Shown here: one piece after another, positions 51,551-60,824 of the stretch
How the letters are laid out: each line of letters opens with the position of its first letter
Position numbering within the stretch: the first letter of the stretch is position 1
NCBI RefSeq assembly: GCF_001465345.1
Contig: NZ_CP013655.1
Span: 3,287,091 to 3,351,090 of the forward strand
Origin: Enterococcus rotai
Lineage (GTDB): Bacteria > Bacillota > Bacilli > Lactobacillales > Enterococcaceae
Direction of reading: 5' to 3'
Length of the DNA stretch: 64,000 bases
Notes under the pieces: generated by a model
Databases searched by the model: none
Seen by the model: the letters and a program-made list of their open reading frames with translations, nothing else
Told to the model about the DNA's origin: nothing
Position numbers and translations under genes: made by a program

Positions 51551-52402
51551 ATGAATTTAATCGTAAAATTGAAAAAACTAGAGCGACTTACCACAAGTGA
51601 ACAAGCACTTGTTGACTACATTCTCGATTATCCAGGCAAAGTGATTCATTTTTCACCAAAGGAATTGGCAGAACATTCTTTTGTCTCTATTTCAACGATA
51701 TACCGCCTGATCAATAAACTTGATCTTGATGGCTTGAACGATCTTAAACTAGCTTTAGTCAATGATCTAAATGAGCACATGACAGATCAAATTATTGATA
51801 TTGATTACCCCATTTCAGCAGAAGATAATCATTATGCCATGACTAAGAAACTAAAGACAGTCTATGAACAAACGCTCCAGTCAACGATTGATATCAATAA
51901 TGTTGAAATGATCGCTTCTACTAATTTACTCCTTAAAAAGGCAAAGTTTATCGATATTTACGCTTCATCTGCAAACATTTATTTTGCCCAAAACTTTCAA
52001 TTTCAAATGCTGGAAATCGGGAAAAGAATCAACGTTCCGATTGATGACTACACGCAAAATTTATCCGCTGCCAATAGCACGTCTGATCATCTTGCGATTG
52101 TTGTCTCTTACGAAGGACGCGGCTCCAGCATAAAAAAAATCATAGACATTTTGCAGAAAAATAATAGCCAGATTCTACTGATCACATCCCAAAACAGCAC
52201 ACTTCTAAAAGAAAAAGTCGATGGTATTTTACTATTTTCCTCAATGGAAAACCACTATAACAAGATTTCATCTTTCTCAACACGGATGTCCTTGATGTAT
52301 CTCTTCGATCGTTTATATCTTAGTTTTTTTAATCAAGATTATGAAAAAAATCTAGCTTATAAACTAGAAAACTATCAAAAGATGAATCCAAATTTGATTT
52401 AG
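51551..52402 (+). CDS. RpiR-family regulator with SIS domain
   Basis: A 283-residue sugar-phosphate-type regulator. The N-terminal HTH reads KLERLTTSEQALVDYILDYP and FVSISTIYRLINKLDLDGLN. A SIS domain follows from about residue 125 with IDIYASSANIYFAQNF, LAIVVSYEGRGSSIKK and QILLITSQNSTLLK. Its target is not evident; neighbours are a HAD phosphatase upstream and the NagZ-like region on the opposite strand. It is single, with its own terminator. Confidence 0.9.
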   Translation: MNLIVKLKKLERLTTSEQALVDYILDYPGKVIHFSPKELAEHSFVSISTIYRLINKLDLDGLNDLKLALVNDLNEHMTDQIIDIDYPISAEDNHYAMTKKLKTVYEQTLQSTIDINNVEMIASTNLLLKKAKFIDIYASSANIYFAQNFQFQMLEIGKRINVPIDDYTQNLSAANSTSDHLAIVVSYEGRGSSIKKIIDILQKNNSQILLITSQNSTLLKEKVDGILLFSSMENHYNKISSFSTRMSLMYLFDRLYLSFFNQDYEKNLAYKLENYQKMNPNLI

Positions 52403-52409
52403 TTGAGTA

Positions 52410-52446
52410 AAAAAACAGCTCATCCAATAAAGTATGAGCTGTTTTT
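52410..52446. terminator. Bidirectional terminator
   Basis: AAAAACAGCTCAT pairs with ATGAGCTGTTTTT across an 11-nt loop, between the converging RpiR and zinc-ribbon genes. Confidence 0.85.
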
Positions 52447-52453
52447 ATCTGCA

Positions 52454-53227
52454 TTACTTAAGGTTTTCCAAAAAAAGTTCAAGCAATTTCGAACCGCCTA
52501 CAAGATTAAATAATAAGAATATGACTACAAATGATCCTAACAATACTAGTAAGGTTAGCCCAAAACGACTTAAGATATCTTCTCTTTTCCACAAATGATC
52601 CGTAAATGAGAAACTAACCATCAAAGCTACTAAACACAGCAAGCCCATCACGATCATATAAGAATCTCTTATCAAAAAAGAACAGACGAAAGCGCCTAGA
52701 CTAATATAAACCGCTAAGCTTGTTGAACGAAACAACGCTGAAAATTTAACGATGAATGAGCCCTTTTTCTTTGATATTTTGGTACTTGCTACGAAATAGA
52801 CCAAGCCAAAAAGTGTAAAGTAAATGCCGATCACGAACAAATTTTCAATAAATAATGATAGTACCGTTTCAGCCCCGTAACCATCCATCCTTAACATGCT
52901 CCGACTAATGGCTAGACTGTTCACAACGCTCAAAATTAAAAAGTTGATAACACCAAAAATGGAACTCGCTTGTTCTGTATTGGTATTGTTTCCTTTGATT
53001 TGGCTATTAAGCCAACTAAAATAATTTTTGCTTTCTTTCGTTAGCTGCTGGACCGTTTGATTGCTTTTCAGTTGCTCATTTATTGTGGATTGGATTTGTG
53101 CCCCTTTTTCTAAAACAGTCTCTACTGTTGTCGTTTCTGTTTGCTCTTGATTTTGCCTTTTACCACAAGCAGAGCAAAATTTTGCCCCAGTCTTCAGTTC
53201 TTTGCCACATTGAATACAATACTTCAT
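52454..53227 (-). CDS. Zinc-ribbon membrane protein
   Basis: A 257-residue protein. Residues 1-22 form a zinc ribbon with Cys4, Cys7, Cys18 and Cys21 (KYCIQCGKE, KFCSACGKR). A Gln/Thr/Glu-rich linker runs to about 75. Five hydrophobic segments follow: 88-106, 124-146, 158-176, 180-205 and 220-243. No catalytic motif is seen. The stop of the NagZ-like gene is 10 bp upstream, so both are in one transcript. Its zinc ribbon resembles that of the TcaA-like protein further upstream. Confidence 0.8.
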   Translation of the reverse strand: MKYCIQCGKELKTGAKFCSACGKRQNQEQTETTTVETVLEKGAQIQSTINEQLKSNQTVQQLTKESKNYFSWLNSQIKGNNTNTEQASSIFGVINFLILSVVNSLAISRSMLRMDGYGAETVLSLFIENLFVIGIYFTLFGLVYFVASTKISKKKGSFIVKFSALFRSTSLAVYISLGAFVCSFLIRDSYMIVMGLLCLVALMVSFSFTDHLWKREDILSRFGLTLLVLLGSFVVIFLLFNLVGGSKLLELFLENLK

Positions 53228-53237
53228 TTTTACACCT

Positions 53238-54428
53238 CTACCAATTTATTAACCCTACATCATTTTTCATTTTTAATACTCGATAAACTGATTGATTCAA
53301 AGCTTCCTCTGTGTATGTTCCTGCTTCAATTCCCTGTAGAACATAAGGAATCTGTTCTTGAAAAGAGGAAGATAAAATCAAATCATTCCCCGCTTTTAAT
53401 GCAGCTAGCCCTGCTTCTTCTTGAGAAATGAAATCGGCAAGACCCGCCATATCCATATCATCTGTCATAATAACTTTTTCAAAACCTAATTCATTCCGTA
53501 AAACATCATGAACGGGGCGAGAAATTGAAGCTGGCATTGTTCCATCAATACTTGTAATAATATTATGAGAAACTAAAACACTATCTGCACCAGCATCGAT
53601 CCCTGCTTTAAAAGGTAAAAAGTCGTTGCTTCTTAGTTCATCGATACTGCGAGTGTCATAAACGATTTCCACATGAGAGTCACGATTATTGCCGTAACCT
53701 GGAAAATGTTTTAACGTGGACGTTATCTTTTGTTTTTTTAATTCTTCAACACTGACTTTCACAAACTCACTTGTTTCTTGCGCATCAAGACCTAATGTTC
53801 GATCATAAATAAAAGCTTGTGGATCGGTCGCAACATCTGCATCAGGAAATAAGCCACCTTGGATCCCATACGAATGGAGTACTGCTGCTTTTTTTTGAAT
53901 ATCCGAACGAATCCCCGGCCACCCTGATTCCTGATAGACTTCTTGTGGTGACTTAAAAACTTCCGAAACCAAGCCTGTTCCTCTGCTTAAACGAGAAACA
54001 GTACCACCTTCTTCATCTGAGGCAATAAACAATGGTACTTTACTTGCAGATTGATAGGACTTTATTTTGTCCTTCAGTGAATCTGGTGTTTCAGATTCAA
54101 CATCACGCCCAAAAAGAAGATAGCCTCCTAGATGATAATTTTTGATACTTTCTAACTGCTGATTAATTGGTACTCGTGCCAAAAATAGTTGTCCAACTTT
54201 TTCTTCTACACTCATAGTAGCGATCATTTCATTGATTATTTTCTCTGAATCTTTTATGTTATTCTCCCCTGTTTCTTTCGTTGAATCCTTTGTCCCTTTG
54301 CTAGTTGATGTCGCTTCATTAACATTACTTTTAGCGATTTCTGTATTTTTATCTTGATTAAGAAATAAAATTATCACTAAACTAATACCCAAAATCGCTA
54401 GTAAAACTAGTACTGCACTGACAATCAT
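53238..54428 (-). CDS. GH3 beta-N-acetylhexosaminidase (NagZ-like), membrane anchored
   Basis: Removes N-acetylglucosamine from peptidoglycan fragments. It has an N-terminal membrane anchor (2-24), a Ser/Thr/Lys linker, and a GH3 domain with VGQLFLARV, KHFPGYGNNRDSHVE near residue 240 (the Asp-His dyad of NagZ) and the nucleophile in MTDDMDMAGL near 325. Length 396. The annotated ATG at 54428 has no ribosome site. A strong GGAGG sits 7 nt before an in-frame ATC at 54443, which would add NNKK before the anchor. Either start keeps the same mature enzyme. Confidence 0.92.
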   Translation of the reverse strand: MIVSAVLVLLAILGISLVIILFLNQDKNTEIAKSNVNEATSTSKGTKDSTKETGENNIKDSEKIINEMIATMSVEEKVGQLFLARVPINQQLESIKNYHLGGYLLFGRDVESETPDSLKDKIKSYQSASKVPLFIASDEEGGTVSRLSRGTGLVSEVFKSPQEVYQESGWPGIRSDIQKKAAVLHSYGIQGGLFPDADVATDPQAFIYDRTLGLDAQETSEFVKVSVEELKKQKITSTLKHFPGYGNNRDSHVEIVYDTRSIDELRSNDFLPFKAGIDAGADSVLVSHNIITSIDGTMPASISRPVHDVLRNELGFEKVIMTDDMDMAGLADFISQEEAGLAALKAGNDLILSSSFQEQIPYVLQGIEAGTYTEEALNQSVYRVLKMKNDVGLINW

Positions 54429-54661
54429 CTTTTTGTTATTGATGGTATTTCCTCCTCATATGGATCACAATGTTTGTTTGGCTTTTCCTTTTCAATATAA
54501 CATAGACCTGTCGGATTCACTCTATTTTAAACTAAAAATTTAGGGGGATCGCTTTATCACAACAAGATCTAAATGAGGTTTTCCATCATTATTGCTTTTT
54601 AAAAAAAAGACTAGCTTGTCCACCAAATCAGTTGCCAAACATCACGCGCTCATTTGTTACA

Positions 54662-56200
54662 TCATTCGATCCCGCCATTATCAACTATTTCAAAATTCTC
54701 TTTACCACCTAGACTTTGAATGGTGAATTTCTTTGCTTCTTCGTCATAGATAAGTGTTGCTTTTTGATAGCGGAAAATTTGAGTTACATCTTTAGTTTTG
54801 TAATCTTGATAACTGGTCTTATATTTGATTAAATAGCGAACCTCATAGCTATTCTTCCCGTTCATTTTAACCGTTTCCACGGTTGGTGAGCCGTTGACTA
54901 CGCTTTTAACCTTACTATCTCGGATAGATTGAATAAATGTATTAAAATCCTGATACTCAGCATTATTTTCTCCATCCGTAAAATAAGTAGAAAATTTTTG
55001 CTTATTGATTGCATCATACGTTGCGTATGTTCCTGTATAATTTGAAACTGCTGAGTAGAATCCATTTAAAAAATACTCAACTTCTGATTTCCCTTGAATA
55101 TCTGCAAAATTTAATTCGATCATCGACGAATAAGATTCTGGATCATAATGATCAGCTGCAAAGGAAGAATCTGTGATTACTTGCTGTTTTGTTTCAATGA
55201 TGCTTTTATCGTCCAATGTTTTCTTCAATTGAACAGTCATTCCTTGATGCCATATCTGATTTTTCACTTCATATTCTTCAGCTGTGAGTTGACCGATTTT
55301 TTGATCGTCAAGAAATACTTCTGCATCTGAGATATTCGACTTCAGCTTAAATGAGATTTTCCTAAAATCTAAGCTAACTTGACCCATCTGCTGCAGATCT
55401 GAATCAGAAGATTGGACTAAATCAATTGTTGTTTCGCTTTTTTCTCCTGCTAACTCCCCTTTGATCCTATACTCAGCCGGTGTTAAAGGGCCCCATACCG
55501 TTTGAAACTGATTTTTGTCGGTTGTCTCTTTTTCTTGATCATCCAAAAAAAGTTTCATATCTTTTTGATTTGCTGTAATGGTAATATATCTAGGCTTTAG
55601 TTCCCAGCGAAAATCATCAAATAACAGAAGCTTTTTTCCTTTTTTTACGAATGCTAGCTCGCTGTTTTGATTGTCATTCGTTTTTAATTGAGTGATTAAC
55701 TGAGAAAAGGCTGCTTTGTGTTCGTTCTGACTATAATAATCAAAATATTTTTTTAATTCTTTCTTGGTTATAGAATAATTTGGATCGGCTGAAAACGTCA
55801 ATTTTTCCATTTGATTTACATCTTTGTTTTGAACCGTTTCTACCATTCTTTTGAGCTGATTTTCCTGACTATAATAATTCTTCGTAGCAAAATAACTACC
55901 GAAAGCGATGCACAAAAGGACAGCAACTATACCAAGTATGAGCTTTTGCTTTTTACTCATTGGTGTTTTTGGAACAGTCTGTGCTTGGTCACTCCTCTTG
56001 TTAGCAACCGCTTTTCCACAAGCAGAACAAAATTTATCATCCGCTTCTAATTGTGCACCACAGGAACAGGTTGTTTTAGCTTCTTTTGCTTCTCCAAGTG
56101 TTTCTGATTGAATTGACTCTTGCTCAAATTTTTCTCCGCAATTTTCACAAAATACTGCCTCTTCTTGATTTTCATGACGACATGATCGACAAAGTTTCAT
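54662..56200 (-). CDS. TcaA/YvbJ-like double zinc-ribbon membrane protein
   Basis: A 512-residue single-pass protein. Two zinc ribbons occupy the N-terminus: Cys4/7/18/21, and a second with Cys45, Cys47, Cys58 and Cys61. A membrane segment follows at 87-106 (LILGIVAVLLCIAFGSYFAT), then a long outside part. The extracellular region follows the TcaA layout, with VETVQNKDVNQMEKL, FDDFRWELKPRYITI and YRIKGELAGEKS. Staphylococcal TcaA affects glycopeptide susceptibility and wall composition; the role here is inferred by resemblance. It is upstream of the NagZ-like gene on the same strand, but 233 bp apart. Confidence 0.78.
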   Translation of the reverse strand: MKLCRSCRHENQEEAVFCENCGEKFEQESIQSETLGEAKEAKTTCSCGAQLEADDKFCSACGKAVANKRSDQAQTVPKTPMSKKQKLILGIVAVLLCIAFGSYFATKNYYSQENQLKRMVETVQNKDVNQMEKLTFSADPNYSITKKELKKYFDYYSQNEHKAAFSQLITQLKTNDNQNSELAFVKKGKKLLLFDDFRWELKPRYITITANQKDMKLFLDDQEKETTDKNQFQTVWGPLTPAEYRIKGELAGEKSETTIDLVQSSDSDLQQMGQVSLDFRKISFKLKSNISDAEVFLDDQKIGQLTAEEYEVKNQIWHQGMTVQLKKTLDDKSIIETKQQVITDSSFAADHYDPESYSSMIELNFADIQGKSEVEYFLNGFYSAVSNYTGTYATYDAINKQKFSTYFTDGENNAEYQDFNTFIQSIRDSKVKSVVNGSPTVETVKMNGKNSYEVRYLIKYKTSYQDYKTKDVTQIFRYQKATLIYDEEAKKFTIQSLGGKENFEIVDNGGIE

Positions 56201-56438
56201 TTTTCTCTCCTATTTTTAAATTCATTTTTATCCCCTCTACTATCATTCTATTTTAAAAACAAAAAGTCAACTATTTTTAGATTAAAACGAACTATATTTT
56301 ATAATTTATCCACAAATAGAAAGGCTGGTTTGCTATTTAAATAACATTTTTAATTTAATTCTTTATTTTTGACAAAAAAATAGCCACATGAGATGCTTTA
56401 CGCGTATTAAACAACAAAAGAAAGAAGGTTGGATTTTT

Positions 56439-56837
56439 ATGACAACAACGGTATTTGTCAATTTTCCAGTATCGGATGTAAAACGTTCTACAGAGTTTTA
56501 TGAAAAATTAGGCTTTAAAAAGAATCAAGAATTTTCAAATGAAGATACCAGTTCAATGGTTTGGGATGACAGTTTCTGGATCATGTTACTAAATCACGAC
56601 TTCTATAGTAAATTTATCAAAGACAAAAAAATTGCCGATGCAAAATCGACTAGCGGCGTTTTAGTTGCATTCAGTATGGAAAGTGCTGATGCTGTTAAGA
56701 AATTTGCTGAAACAGCTAAAGCTAATGGCGGAGATTTTTATAAAGTTGATATGGGGATTCCAGAAGATGTTATGCTTGGGTTAGAAGTACAAGATCCAGA
56801 TGGAAACTCTTTGGAACCGACTTGGATGAAAATGTAG
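56439..56837 (+). CDS. VOC-family (glyoxalase/bleomycin-resistance-like) protein
   Basis: A 132-residue protein of the PhnB/YycE-like group. VFVNFPVSDVKRSTEFYEKL opens the fold, then SSMVWDDSFWIMLLNHDFYS, and the end reads GLEVQDPDGNSLEPTWMKM. His and Glu metal ligands typical of true glyoxalase I are mostly missing. The substrate is unknown. ATG at 56439 is chosen over an upstream in-frame ATG because AGAAGG lies before it. It is convergent with the TPM-domain gene at a shared terminator. Confidence 0.87.
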   Translation: MTTTVFVNFPVSDVKRSTEFYEKLGFKKNQEFSNEDTSSMVWDDSFWIMLLNHDFYSKFIKDKKIADAKSTSGVLVAFSMESADAVKKFAETAKANGGDFYKVDMGIPEDVMLGLEVQDPDGNSLEPTWMKM

Positions 56838-56873
56838 GAATAGAGAAGAGTCCGAAGAAAAAATAAATAGTCT

Positions 56874-56908
56874 AAAAAACAAGCGGGCAATTACCCGCTT
56901 GTTTTTTA
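56874..56908. terminator. Bidirectional terminator
   Basis: AAAAAACAAGCGGG pairs perfectly with CCCGCTTGTTTTTT around a 6-nt loop, between the converging VOC and TPM-domain genes. Confidence 0.92.
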
Positions 56909-56913
56909 CTGAT

Positions 56914-58470
56914 TTAAAATCGATTTTTACTTTTCGGCCGTAAAATTGTTTTAACTTCTCTTTCAACAAAATCGAAACGAACTACCGTTTTCTGATGCTT
57001 CTTTCTATCTCTAATAGTTTCTTGAATGTTAATAATGGTGACTCTCACTACTTCTTTCAACTTAGGGATGGAGGTAAGATCCGCTCTATAACCGATTCTT
57101 ATACTAGACATAACTTCTGACAAATCTTCATCTGAGAAATCATTTTCAATAATCTCTTTATAAATTGGTTCTAATTTATAAACTTCTCCTAAATCCACTT
57201 TGAAAATGGCTGTTTTAAAAGAATTTGAACAAACCTTTTCAAGTTCATCAGACAATCCATCAAGTAACTGCTCGTAACTAAGATTTGCAATCATATTTTC
57301 AGTCAAGTAGTCTCCGTTTTCGTGTCTAGCTTCTATCACTGATTTGGCTTCTTCATACATACTCATTTTATATTGTGGTAATAATAGCCACTTTGATTCC
57401 AGAATCTCATCCTCGATAGACTTCTCAGAAATAACCTTACTTAAACTGCTAAGAAGATTTTCAGTATATGCTTCTGACACTTTTTGAGCATCTATTATCA
57501 TTGTGTTAAACATCAAAAATGTATATTCTTCATCTGAGAAATAGTTCGTAAAAAAATAGTCCTCAATTTTTCGATTCATCAATGATTTTTTCAATAGACT
57601 TTTTTGCTGATCGGTTATTGCTCTATATTGATTGATTTTTTTAGGAAAATAATTATAAAGACAATAATATTTTAAGGCTCTAATTGCTTCGTTTTTGTTA
57701 GTGTAATCGTGGTAAAATTTCCGATTATTTTGTAACCAATGATCTAAATCCTTTTGATCGTAAAGCGCATCTTTTAGTAACTTGTCGGGGAGAATACTAT
57801 GCGTGTAAAAGTCCTGCTTAACACGACTATTCTTGTAGCGGTAATAAAAATTATAAACAAGGAAGACGATAACAAGAATAGAAGTAAACAATAGTAAATA
57901 ACGTATCTTGCCATACTCTTGTTGTTTAATATATTCGTCTCTTAATTTATCACTTTCTTTGGAAATAGTTGCTAGACCTTTTTCCAAATATGCCTGTTCG
58001 ACCTGTTGATAAACAATATTAGATACTTCTATGATTGCTTCATTATAGTTACCAGACTTAACTAGGTCTAGCAATCGTGCTTTTAATTCAAGGTCTTTAT
58101 TTAAAGGATCAAAAATAGACGTGAGCTTTTCTCCATGAGCAAAGCTTATTTCATTTTGCGCCAAAACAAAGACGACAACTATGTTCACTGGTGCTTCTCT
58201 AGTCTTAAAATCAAAATTTCTAAATTTATTTTCTATATGCAGATCGATTCGATTGCCCTCAGGTTCCACATCTTGTGTGATTGCTACACCATACTTAGGC
58301 TCTCCCTCTAAAATTGAAAACTTTTCTTTATTCAACGTAGAAACATAATCTTTGGTCTCTTGATTGACTTTTCCCGTTTGGTCTTCAATATATGACTGTG
58401 CGTAGCTACTCTGTGAAAAAAATATACCTGTGAAACAAATTAAAAACAACGAATACCCCATTTTTTTCAT
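56914..58470 (-). CDS. Secreted-N-terminus TPM-domain membrane protein
   Basis: A 518-residue protein. A signal peptide (1-24, ending SSYAQS) precedes a TPM-type domain of about 120 residues: YIEDQTGKVNQETKDYVSTL, VVVFVLAQNEISFAHGEKL, NYNEAIIEVSNIVYQQ. A membrane segment lies near 192-212 (YLLLFTSILVIVFLVYNFYY). A long cytosolic helical part follows, with many Tyr/Lys residues. TPM domains occur in membrane repair and photosystem assembly proteins. No partner is adjacent. The C-terminal part was not recognised. Confidence 0.7.
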   Translation of the reverse strand: MKKMGYSLFLICFTGIFFSQSSYAQSYIEDQTGKVNQETKDYVSTLNKEKFSILEGEPKYGVAITQDVEPEGNRIDLHIENKFRNFDFKTREAPVNIVVVFVLAQNEISFAHGEKLTSIFDPLNKDLELKARLLDLVKSGNYNEAIIEVSNIVYQQVEQAYLEKGLATISKESDKLRDEYIKQQEYGKIRYLLLFTSILVIVFLVYNFYYRYKNSRVKQDFYTHSILPDKLLKDALYDQKDLDHWLQNNRKFYHDYTNKNEAIRALKYYCLYNYFPKKINQYRAITDQQKSLLKKSLMNRKIEDYFFTNYFSDEEYTFLMFNTMIIDAQKVSEAYTENLLSSLSKVISEKSIEDEILESKWLLLPQYKMSMYEEAKSVIEARHENGDYLTENMIANLSYEQLLDGLSDELEKVCSNSFKTAIFKVDLGEVYKLEPIYKEIIENDFSDEDLSEVMSSIRIGYRADLTSIPKLKEVVRVTIINIQETIRDRKKHQKTVVRFDFVEREVKTILRPKSKNRF

Positions 58471-58518
58471 TTTAACTTTTTCCTTTTTATACTAATTGTA
58501 CCATAGTCTATTTGAACT

Positions 58519-58571
58519 AAAAATAGCTGGAAAGACAAACAATTTACTCGTCCGTCTCTCCAGTTATTTTT
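58519..58571 (-). terminator. Terminator of the MFS gene
   Basis: AAAAATAACTGGAGAGAC pairs with GTCTTTCCAGCTATTTTT (few mismatches) across a 15-nt loop, directly past the stop. Confidence 0.8.
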
Positions 58572-59873
58572 CTAACTTTCTACATGACTCACTTCTTTAT
58601 CCTCTTCTACTTCTTCTTTCGCTAATCGTTTCTGTAATTCTTTATCATAATTACGTGATACTGGTATCATAAAATTGATCAGACCACACACCAACGCACC
58701 GATACCTGCGATCACAAACATTTTCTCTACCCCAATTCTATCCGCTAATGGCCCTGCAAAGATTAGCCCAACGGGTCCTGTGATGCTCATTAAGGAATTT
58801 AGCACTCCTAACACACGACCTAACACATTTGGATCATAACTTTGTTGAATCATCGCCATCAGTAAAGTATTGAAATATGGTGTCGCAAAGCCTGCAATTG
58901 AATTTAACAAAACAAAATAGATAAATCCCTTACTTGTAGCAGGTAACAATCCACTTAACCCAATTGAAGCACCAATCACTGCATAAGCCCAAAAGATCAG
59001 CGTCATACGATTTTTCCATTTCCCAAAAATTCCGATCACAGCCCCACCAATCAGCATTCCTACAGAGTAAACCACTTCGACCAATCCAGCTTGCCCAACC
59101 GATCCATTAAAATAATTCATCGTCATCAATGGATATAAGCTTGCAGCCGGCATGAATAATAACATGAAAATCGATCCAACGATCGTAATATACCACAAGC
59201 CTTTATTTTCAAATAATTTTTTAAAGCCAAACTTAGTATCTGCTAAAAGATGGATGGTCTCTCCTTCCGAGGTGACTTTGGGAATGGTCACAAAAAGTAA
59301 TAACCCGACACCAAAGACAGCTCCAAGTACATCTAATAAAATCAAAAAATTCATTGGAACAATAGAATACAGCACTGCACCTAATGCTGGAGCAATAATA
59401 AAATTGGCTGATTGAACCATGCTAAATTGTCCATTGACTTTTGTCAGCTCATCTTCAGGTACCATTGTTGGTAATATGGATTGAATCGTTGGCATTTGAA
59501 ACGTTTGTGCAACAGAACGAACCAATAATGAGACGAACACTAACCATAAAGGAAAATCCGCTGAAATCGTTCCAACAATCGATAAAATCAAAGCAAAGAT
59601 TGCAACAATAATATCTGTCACGATCAACAACACTTTTTTATTCCAACGATCGATCAGTGGTCCGGCAAATGGGCTTAATAGAACCATTGGCAACATCCCC
59701 AGTAGCATAGCAAAACTTAAGACGGTTGCTGAACCCGTTGTTTTAGTCAAATACCAAATTATCGAGTATTGGACGGCCATACTTGTAATTCCTGATAAAA
59801 ATTGCCCTGTTAGGAATAAATAGAAGTTCTTTTTCCAATGAATCGTGTCAGATGTAGTAGGATGCTTAGACAT
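58572..59873 (-). CDS. MFS transporter, probable drug or metabolite exporter
   Basis: A 433-residue membrane protein with 12 predicted segments, of the MFS_3/EntS-like group. Features: FLFLTGQFLSGITSMAVQYS-type first segment, MVLLSPFAGPLIDRWNKK (motif A) near residue 65, and PILGxVxF-like TM4. The second half has GPVGLIFAGPLADRIG. GAGGAGTG precedes the ATG. Many relatives are macrolide or siderophore exporters, but no specific substrate can be read here. It is single, between a TPM-domain gene and the sigma operon. Confidence 0.88.
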   Translation of the reverse strand: MSKHPTTSDTIHWKKNFYLFLTGQFLSGITSMAVQYSIIWYLTKTTGSATVLSFAMLLGMLPMVLLSPFAGPLIDRWNKKVLLIVTDIIVAIFALILSIVGTISADFPLWLVFVSLLVRSVAQTFQMPTIQSILPTMVPEDELTKVNGQFSMVQSANFIIAPALGAVLYSIVPMNFLILLDVLGAVFGVGLLLFVTIPKVTSEGETIHLLADTKFGFKKLFENKGLWYITIVGSIFMLLFMPAASLYPLMTMNYFNGSVGQAGLVEVVYSVGMLIGGAVIGIFGKWKNRMTLIFWAYAVIGASIGLSGLLPATSKGFIYFVLLNSIAGFATPYFNTLLMAMIQQSYDPNVLGRVLGVLNSLMSITGPVGLIFAGPLADRIGVEKMFVIAGIGALVCGLINFMIPVSRNYDKELQKRLAKEEVEEDKEVSHVES

Positions 59874-60022
59874 ATGTTCACTCCTCGAATGATGATTTAT
59901 TTTCTAATGTCCTCTTTTTTATATGTATATCATTTAATGGTTTCCTTGATTTATCACTTTAGCTACATTGATTCTACTTTATGGATTCTTTTCCTACAAC
60001 TAATTAATCCAACCAAAAAGGT

Positions 60023-60063
60023 GGGTGTGAGACAAAAGTAAAAAGCACTTTTGTCTCACACCC
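60023..60063 (-). terminator. Terminator of the sigma-factor operon
   Basis: A 17-bp perfect stem (GGGTGTGAGACAAAAGT and its complement) with a 7-nt loop; on the leftward strand ACCTTTTTGG follows. It lies about 55 bp past the last gene. Confidence 0.75.
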
Positions 60064-60118
60064 TAAATGCGAATTTGCGGAAGCCAAATACAGAATTTAT
60101 GAGCTACTTGCTAGGCTA

Positions 60119-60787
60119 CTACTTTTCCACAAATTCATTTTCTTCAATAAATTCCACTGGTTGATAAATAGTTTGCCGTTCTTCCTTATGATCGTATTCA
60201 TCAAATGGCGTGAAGACTATTTTATCCTCGACCCAATAAACCTTAAACGTTGAGCTTAACGTTTTATCATGCATTTTGACCTCTTCTCGAAATTCATTAC
60301 CAGTCATTGTGTAACCAATAATGCTTAGATCTTCGCCTGGTGGTAATTCTTTCCCAGTTTCCTTATCTAAACCGTTTAATGCCTTACCAGACTTTTTATC
60401 GAAGGTGATGATTTTCCGTTTTTGTTCTGTAAAAATATGCACTGATTCAAATTCTTTATTTTGCAAAAACTCTTCATCCATTCCCTGATCTAAGCCAACC
60501 CAACTATACTTCATCAATTCTTCTTTTGTTACTTCCTCACCATGTTCTACTTTAATCGGTCTAACGATGCTATTTTCTTTAAAGGTATTGACTTGTATCG
60601 TTTGTTTCGCTTCTTTGGGTAATTCATTTGGTTTATCGGACGTTTTAGTCATTTTTGCTCCGTATGACTCATCTGCTTGAACTTCTTGCGTCAGTTTAAC
60701 CAATTCATATGCGAAAAAACCTATTGCTGTACAACCAATCAAGACTGCAAGTGCATTTACCCAACGAATAACTCTTTTAGTTTTCAT
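60119..60787 (-). CDS. Single-pass extracytoplasmic protein of the sigma operon
   Basis: A 222-residue protein. A membrane segment at 10-29 (NALAVLIGCTAIGFFAYELV) is followed by an exported domain rich in Glu and Lys. Segments include VRPIKVEHGEEVTKEELMKY, ITFDKKSGKALNGLDKETGK and VYWVEDKIVFTPFDEYD. No family was recognised. It is 37 bp downstream of the anti-sigma-like gene on the same strand, and both share the short-anchor plus beta-domain layout, so it may help sense the signal. Confidence 0.7.
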   Translation of the reverse strand: MKTKRVIRWVNALAVLIGCTAIGFFAYELVKLTQEVQADESYGAKMTKTSDKPNELPKEAKQTIQVNTFKENSIVRPIKVEHGEEVTKEELMKYSWVGLDQGMDEEFLQNKEFESVHIFTEQKRKIITFDKKSGKALNGLDKETGKELPPGEDLSIIGYTMTGNEFREEVKMHDKTLSSTFKVYWVEDKIVFTPFDEYDHKEERQTIYQPVEFIEENEFVEK

Positions 60788-60824
60788 TTTTTCATCCTTT
60801 CAATTATATGATCTAAAATAAAGT

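Noticed and set aside
60023-60063. Perfect 17-bp hairpin as a mobile or regulatory element
   Set aside because: Its position just past the sigma operon and the following T-run fit an ordinary terminator.
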